Part shown: in pieces, positions 58,915-64,000 of the stretch
Layout of the letters: each line of letters begins with the position of its first letter
How positions within the stretch are numbered: position 1 is the first letter of the stretch
Origin: Litsea cubeba
Lineage: Eukaryota; Streptophyta; Magnoliopsida; Laurales; Lauraceae
Length of the DNA stretch: 64,000 bases
Direction: 5' to 3'
Assembly: GCA_012931725.1 (NCBI GenBank)
Contig: CM022946.1
Location: 134,908,741 to 134,972,740 of the forward strand
Notes under the pieces: generated by a model
What the model saw: the letters and a program-made list of their open reading frames with translations, nothing else
Database searches by the model: none
What the model was told of the DNA's origin: nothing
Program-made: the position numbers and the translations under genes

Positions 58915-60720
58915 TGATATGCTAAACAATAACATGATAATCATGATATATGAAGAAAACATAATAAATCTGAAATAATGTCTAATAATAACATAAATAA
59001 CATGCTAGCTAATAAACAAGATAAAATCTGATAAATTTGAACATGTCTAAAATAACATAGTATCAAATTATTGATGTAACGGGAGTAGCAGGTGGGCAAA
59101 ACCACATTAGCTAAATAATCTTGATCTCAATTAAGAGATGATTCAACAAACAGAATACAGTGGGTGCTGTGTATAATATGAGGTGGCTACAGATTTTAGA
59201 AAACAAAATACAGAGGTACCAAGAGTATAAATACTCCACAGAGAACCGAACTAAGCTGTAGCTAGTATACATAATAGAATAATCCAACTTTCACCGCGTC
59301 CAGTTCCAGAAGGACCGAGTTAAGTGTTGCCAATATAAGAGTGTACTCGTATACATATATCAATGTTTAACAAAATACAGATGTTTCTCATAAAATGAAA
59401 ACATATAATTCCATGATACTTAAATATAATTATATTCAGAGCAATATCTAATACATCTAGACAAGATGTTAATAAGAACATCAATCCACGTCCCCAGTCG
59501 GCGCCCCAGGCAGACACTTAATTTAAGGAGTCCTGGTCGATGGTCCTAGACGAATAGAACTGAATACAGGAGTTAATTATCTAAAATTAACTACAAATCA
59601 CCCATCAGATCTAGATTGCTTAATAACAACATTAGACACTAATGTGTTCCATACATTGACGTTTCCAAAGTTAATTTAATAAACAGAACCTCTTTGGTAA
59701 CACATAGATGTTTACTAGTGGTAATTCTGGATAAATAACAATTTGGTCATTTGTAGGTCAATATCAGTCTTAGACATCACAAACTATGATCTCCTAAAGA
59801 ATCAGGGTCACTGGACTACCGTAGGGTACATCACCAAGCTAGGAAACTAGGTTCAGAAAGTTATTGGGAAAATCCAGTATAGTTGGTGGACAATGGGGTC
59901 GACCTGGTGTCAACCTCCTTCATTGTCGGTCGACCACCAGTGAACCTGATTGACTTACATTGAAGAAGATCGGGAACTGGGTGCTTTCAGCATGTAGAAA
60001 AGCAACTAATTGAGCAAGGGTTGGTCGACCGTGAACAAAGAAAAGCGAAATCTGAGTTTCAGATTTTCACTATTTTAAGTTTGTTTCATTTTTCTTCTTC
60101 TTTAAATCACTAAAGTACATGTTCTAACATTCAAACTAATTCTAAGTCATCATTTATTACAAGAAACTCTTATAAATCCTAACTAAATCTACAAAATCAT
60201 CATTTAAACTAAAAACTGAAATTTCTCTGAAATAAACTGGATTTCATGTAATTTCTTGAAATCAAATGCATAAACATATATATCATATCAGTTACATACC
60301 TTGGTTTGGTTTTAATTGAGCTCTAGCTTATCTCTCTCTCAAAATCACCTCAAAACCCCATATCACAGTCTCACAGACTCTAACAGAGAACAATGAAGAA
60401 GAAGATGGAGTAGGATGAAGGTGATGGAGATGATGATGAAGATAGAGAAGAGAGAAAGAGCTGGAGACAGATGGAGTTGGAATCGCTGGAACCAAAGAAT
60501 AAGGGGAGAGAAACGGAGATAGCTAAAGAAAGTGTTGGATCTTTTAAACGGTGGGATTTTCCAAAAATTGTAAATAAACCCCTGTGGTTTATCCAAATTA
60601 CAAGCAAATCCCTCTAAGATAGATAATTATAAATAAGCCCTCTAACTCAAACTAATGACTAAACAAGATTAATTGGGACTAAGCACACATCTAAAAATCA
60701 AGATCTCACACACAATGCCA
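58915..60720 (-). mobile_element. Second Tekay-like LTR, continued
   Basis: A stretch near 59290-59345 (GCGTCCAGTTCCAG, ACCGAGTTAAGTGTTGCC, AGAGTGTACT) parallels the solo LTR near 27155-27210 (GGGTCCGACTT, GTCGAAGCTAAGTGGTGCC, AGAGTGCAAT), in the same order and orientation. GGTCGACC motifs cluster at 59895-60030. The right boundary is uncertain and the first part is 35595-35913. No coding sequence seen. Confidence 0.45.
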
Positions 60721-61220
60721 TGTAAGCACCACAGTTTGTTAAAAAATAACCAAGTTTGTTAAAAAATAACCATTTGTAATGCCAAATCATTTCTCAATAG
60801 GGCCCATAGGCTGGATTTTTTTTATGGATCTCATCACTCTATCTATACTTTCGTAACTTTTATCTTTATTCAATCTCTTGATCATCTCTATTCCTAAAAT
60901 CTCTATGATTTGGTAATCTCCAGTTAGCTAACGAATCTTTCTCTATCTCGGATTATGAATATTTAATTATCCCATTTGAGTCGGTCGAAATATACTTCCA
61001 TCAGAGAAGATTAGCGAGTAACGTTATGGATCACAATCAACGCCTCTGATCTGGCAGCCCACCTTGCAACCACAATCGTATTTTCTGTGTTCTTCCCCCT
61101 TTGTAATTTGATTCTCTTAGATTAATACTTTGAGATCTTACTATGGGATTTGATGTATTCGAGATGCATACGTTGAGATGTTTGTTTCTTTATATTTTGA
61201 TATATTCAGATGCATGCTAT
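60721..61220. other. AT-rich spacer, nothing recognised
   Basis: One short direct duplication (AGTTTGTTAAAAAATAACCA twice, 60731-60772) and no gene. Confidence 0.55.
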
Positions 61221-62114
61221 GTGGGGAGATTTCCAGAACCACACGATTACGCTAATCACAGCCATCAGATGAGACTAAGCACTCTCACGTGCCATCCGCG
61301 TGCCATCCACGTGGCACCAAGCTCACCCCGGCTACCAGGACAGGAGGTCCGGCCGAAGTCAGGCAGCTCCGGGCCACTAGCGCCGAACTGGGCCACCCCG
61401 GGTGCCATCTCAGCAGAAAGCTCCACCTCGGCTGAAGAAGCCGGGACGGAAGCCGAAGCAAGAGAGAACCTCCACTTGCGCCCCTCATCCCCCACGTCAT
61501 CAGGCACGTGGAGAAATAGGGGCGCGAGCTAGTGGGACAGATGCGACATCCAGCCGCTCACAATCCCCGCCAGATCCCTGACAGGGCGGCATCCAGCGGC
61601 TGAGGCCACATCAGGGCAAGGCCCGAGGGCAGATCCGATGGTACCCCTACCGCCAAAGGCGCCCAACACGATCTGGCCCAACAAGACGCGCATTAAATGC
61701 AACGTGGGCTGATCCGACGCGCATTTAATGCATAGTGGGCTGGATTGGACCGCAATTAATGCAACGTGGGCTGATCGTGACTTCCCAGTCGAATCACGGG
61801 TTCCACACCACGATATCTCCCAAAGATACGTCCCAAACTCTATAAATAGAGGCTCAAACCACCATCAAAGGTATGCACAATCCAACTCATAGAGCTGTTA
61901 CTCTGCCTCTCTTCTTCCACTCCTTCCATTGTTCCAGTTCATTCACTGACTTTTGCATCGGAGAGCCTTGCGCCGCCCAGGCCAGGGTCCTTTGATCGTT
62001 TGCTCTTCTCTTTCAGGCTTTCGGACGGTACCCAGTCATTCCCAGTCATCATCATCTCGGATAAGTCCTCTAAGGCTCCCCCGTTATTGTGGGTCATTAT
62101 TTTCTGCACCTACA
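61221..62114 (+). repeat. 5' LTR of the third element (start approximate)
   Basis: Ends ...CACCTACA before the primer site. Contains three direct copies of GCATTAAATGCAACGTGGGC-like sequence (61690-61775) upstream of the TATA box at 61841-61848. The start at 61221 (TGTGGGGAG) is only the nearest plausible TG. Confidence 0.5.
61841..61848 (+). promoter_or_regulatory. TATA box of the third element
   Basis: TATAAATA followed by GAGGCTCAAACC, a typical plant LTR promoter context. Confidence 0.65.
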
Positions 62115-62116
62115 AT

Positions 62117-62134
62117 CGGCGCCGTCTGTGGGAA
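62117..62134 (+). other. Primer binding site of the third element
   Basis: CGGCGCCGTCTGTGGGAA differs by one base at its start from the TGGCGCCGTCTGTGGGAA motif I know after the LTR of many plant Ty3/gypsy elements. Confidence 0.65.
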
Positions 62135-62193
62135 AGTAATATCCCAACCTTCCCAACCTTCCCAACCTCCTTAACCTCAATCTCTCAGAAGCC

Positions 62194-63610
62194 ATGCCTC
62201 CGAAAGCTAGGAAGGGCGTAGAGTCCTCGAGAGCGGCGCTCGAGTTGCCACCACCGTCGACGAACGTCCCTCCTCAAGGACGCTCCCGCACGGTGCATGG
62301 CACGTCTGCGGGCGAGGGCCGCTTAGGCTCTCAGCTCTTTGTCGAGTTCCCCTTCCAAGAGGGACTCGAGGCCTCGATCTCAGCAGAAAAAGTCATGCCG
62401 CCCAGACGCGATGAGCGTCGGCATGAGCGTCCTCGGAAGGACAAAGCCGTGGCCGTGGGAGAGACGCGCCACGTTCAACCCCCTGCCACTGGAGGGGTTC
62501 TTGAAGCCCAAACTGCTCTCCTCCAGAGGCAAGAGCAGCTGATCCGCGAGCTCCAGCAGCAGCTGAGGGCAGCGCAAACTGCCTCCTTGAGGCAGGTCTC
62601 TGAGCCTCAAGGGAAAAAGAGGGACACCCCCAGCAGGGCAGCCCAGCCTCCCCGCGAGGACCTCAGAAATCATCTGGACCATAAGCGGAGCCAGATTCAT
62701 GACGAAGGCTCGAGCAACAGCCGAAGTCATCATAGCCGCGATGGCCGAGCTCATAGCCATCGCAGCCCGAACCACTCCAAGCGAAAGCCAAAGGCCCAGA
62801 CTCCAGAGAAGGACGATGAGCAGGAGCGATTTGACAAACGCGTCAGATTGGCTCTTCAGCATAACCTGGACGTGCGGGACCAGAAGCAGATCTGTGGTCA
62901 CACTGATCTGGGGGGCTCACCCTTCACAAAAGAGATCGAGCGCACCCCCTTGCCCAGAAAGTTCTCCGTCCCGCGGTTCGTCCCCTACGACGGACTGTCC
63001 GACCCATCCGCTCACCTTCGACACTTCTCCCAGAAGATGTCCATCTGGGGGAATGAGGGTCACCTGAACTGCAAAATCTTCTCCTCCAGTTTGGGTGACC
63101 TCCCCCTGAAGTGGTTCTGTTCTCTCCCAAAGAAGTCCATTTCGAGTTGGAAGGAGCTCCAGCTCTCCTTCCTGAAGAAGTTCCAAGCCTACAGCGTCGT
63201 CCCCAAGAAAGAAGGGGACCTCCTCGCCCTGAAAATGAAACAGGGTGAGACCCTCGCCATCTTCGCCCATCGATTCTGGGCGGTCTACAGCCAGATCGAG
63301 GGCACCAGGGAGGAGATAGCAATCTACGCCTTCCAGCATGCCCTGATCCCCGGCCACGACTTGCGGAAGGACTTGGCCGGGAACCCCCCAGAATCCATGC
63401 CAGAGTTGATGTCCCGGGTAAAGCGCTTCATCGCCCAGGAGGAAGACGAGATCCGGGCCCGGGATCAGGACGGGCATCCGGAGCCCGAGCAGAAGAGTAG
63501 CCAGCCTCGGCAGAGAGGCGGGAGGCCCTTCCAGAAGCAGGAGCCCAAGCAGGCCTGGGTCTCCAGTTCGGCGAAGCCTGCGTCGTCCAGGGGGCGCCTG
63601 GAAGCCGAGA
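62194..63610 (+). pseudogene. gag of the third element, first frame
   Basis: ATG at 62194 (context AAGCCATGC), the first after the primer site. An N-terminal Q/E-rich coiled coil (LLQRQEQLIRELQQQLRAAQ) and an Arg/Ser/His-rich stretch precede the gag core: FTKEIERTPLPRKFSVPRF, VPYDGLSDPSAHLRHF, CKIFSSSLGDLPLKWF and SWKELQLSFLKKF, about residues 255-400. This is the usual Gag architecture of Tat/Retand elements. A frame change lies between about 63560 and 63615; the first frame then runs into unrelated codons and stops at 63726. Confidence 0.8.
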
Positions 63611-64000
63611 CCTCCCTCCAGCGCCAGTCAGAGCGTCAACGTCGTCTTCAAGGAGCCGATCTACCGCATCCTGACCAAGATCAGGTCCAAGCCGTTCTTC
63701 AAGTACCCTCAGCCCATGAAGAATGAGCCCACCGCCGGCAGCCGAAGCAAGCTCTACTGCTCCTTCCATAGGGGTAACGGGCACAAGACCGAGGACTGCA
63801 AGACTTTGCAGTGGTACCTGGAGAAGCTGGCCGAAGAGGGCCACATTCCAGAATTCGTCAAGGCAGGTGATGCCGGCGGCAGCGAGGGCCGGATTCACCA
63901 GAGCGCAGCCCAGGCTCCAGACAGCGAGGATTCAGAGAAGATCATTAACGTGATCCATCTGGCGTCCTCAGCTCCCGCTTCCTCGTCCCGGGGCAGCTCC
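63611..64000 (+). pseudogene. gag of the third element, continuing in the next frame
   Basis: Open from about 63611 through the window end in the +1-shifted frame. Encodes the usual pre-zinc segment (FKEPIYRILTKIRSKPFF), the zinc-binding YCSFHRGNGHKTEDC (about 63754-63800) and SEKIINVIHL, which commonly precedes the protease in this group. The shift is probably a one-base gain or two-base loss in this copy; programmed frameshifting here is less likely because no slippery site was seen. Confidence 0.75.

Larger units (their letters stand above)
61221..64000 (+). mobile_element. Third Ty3/gypsy element, 5' end only (continues past window)
   Basis: A change to GC-rich sequence at about 61260, then a TATA box, an LTR end with primer site, a short leader and a Tat/Retand-style gag on the + strand. 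Its gag is unrelated at sequence level to the Tat-A/B gag. The 3' LTR is outside, so the 5' boundary cannot be fixed. Confidence 0.75.

Noticed and set aside
60721..60772. LTR end at the short duplication AGTTTGTTAAAAAATAACCA
   Set aside because: No TG/CA terminus and no matching TSD with 35590-35594 could be shown.
61143..61532. 129-codon frame at the start of the third element
   Set aside because: Crosses the presumed LTR boundary and the base-composition change, with no domain.

Overview
The window is nuclear DNA from an angiosperm, probably a eudicot. The evidence is GT-AG introns, plant Ty3/gypsy LTR retrotransposons, a plant NLR fragment, a plant-type cytosolic malate dehydrogenase first exon, and long A/T and GA microsatellites. 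It is a nested transposon landscape with very little host gene content. All calls are from reading the sequence; no database search was run.

Layout. (1) 1-21730: a large Ty3/gypsy element of the Tat type on the + strand ('Tat-A'); its 5' LTR is cut by the window edge. (2) 21731-22333: an integrase fragment of an older related element, into which Tat-A appears to have inserted. (3) 22334-35913: a 13.6-kb island with the first coding exon of a cytosolic malate dehydrogenase (- strand), a 163-bp foldback MITE, a Transposase_24-like gene split by a 2.84-kb solo LTR (TSD CTTTG), a 4.6-kb inverted-repeat element carrying eight ~188-bp tandem repeats and a broken NLR fragment, and the start of a second Tekay-like LTR. 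(4) 35919-58909: a complete second Tat copy on the - strand ('Tat-B', 22,991 bp, TSD AAGAC), inserted in that second LTR. (5) 58915-61220: the rest of that LTR and undescribed DNA. (6) ~61220-64000: the 5' end of a third, GC-rich Ty3/gypsy element with LTR, primer site and gag.

How the Tat elements are built. LTR (2.3 kb), primer site, a 1.8-kb leader with tandem repeats, then one gag-protease-G-patch-RT-RNaseH-second RNaseH-integrase frame (about 3,018 codons in Tat-B apart from two nonsense codons). A repeat-rich block follows, then a second gene of about 1,225 codons on the opposite strand, with its own TATA box and five exons. It ends tail to tail with pol and encodes a protein with plant-mobile-domain-like blocks, a basic/acidic linker and a coiled coil. 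Tat-A and Tat-B carry different, non-shared lesions in both genes, and the two LTRs of each copy differ by under 1 percent. Both are therefore recent copies of a source that probably had both genes intact.

The observations most worth following are the spliced antisense gene, the inverted-repeat element with phased 14-bp palindromes and a captured NLR fragment, and the malate dehydrogenase exon cut off from the rest of its gene by retrotransposon DNA.
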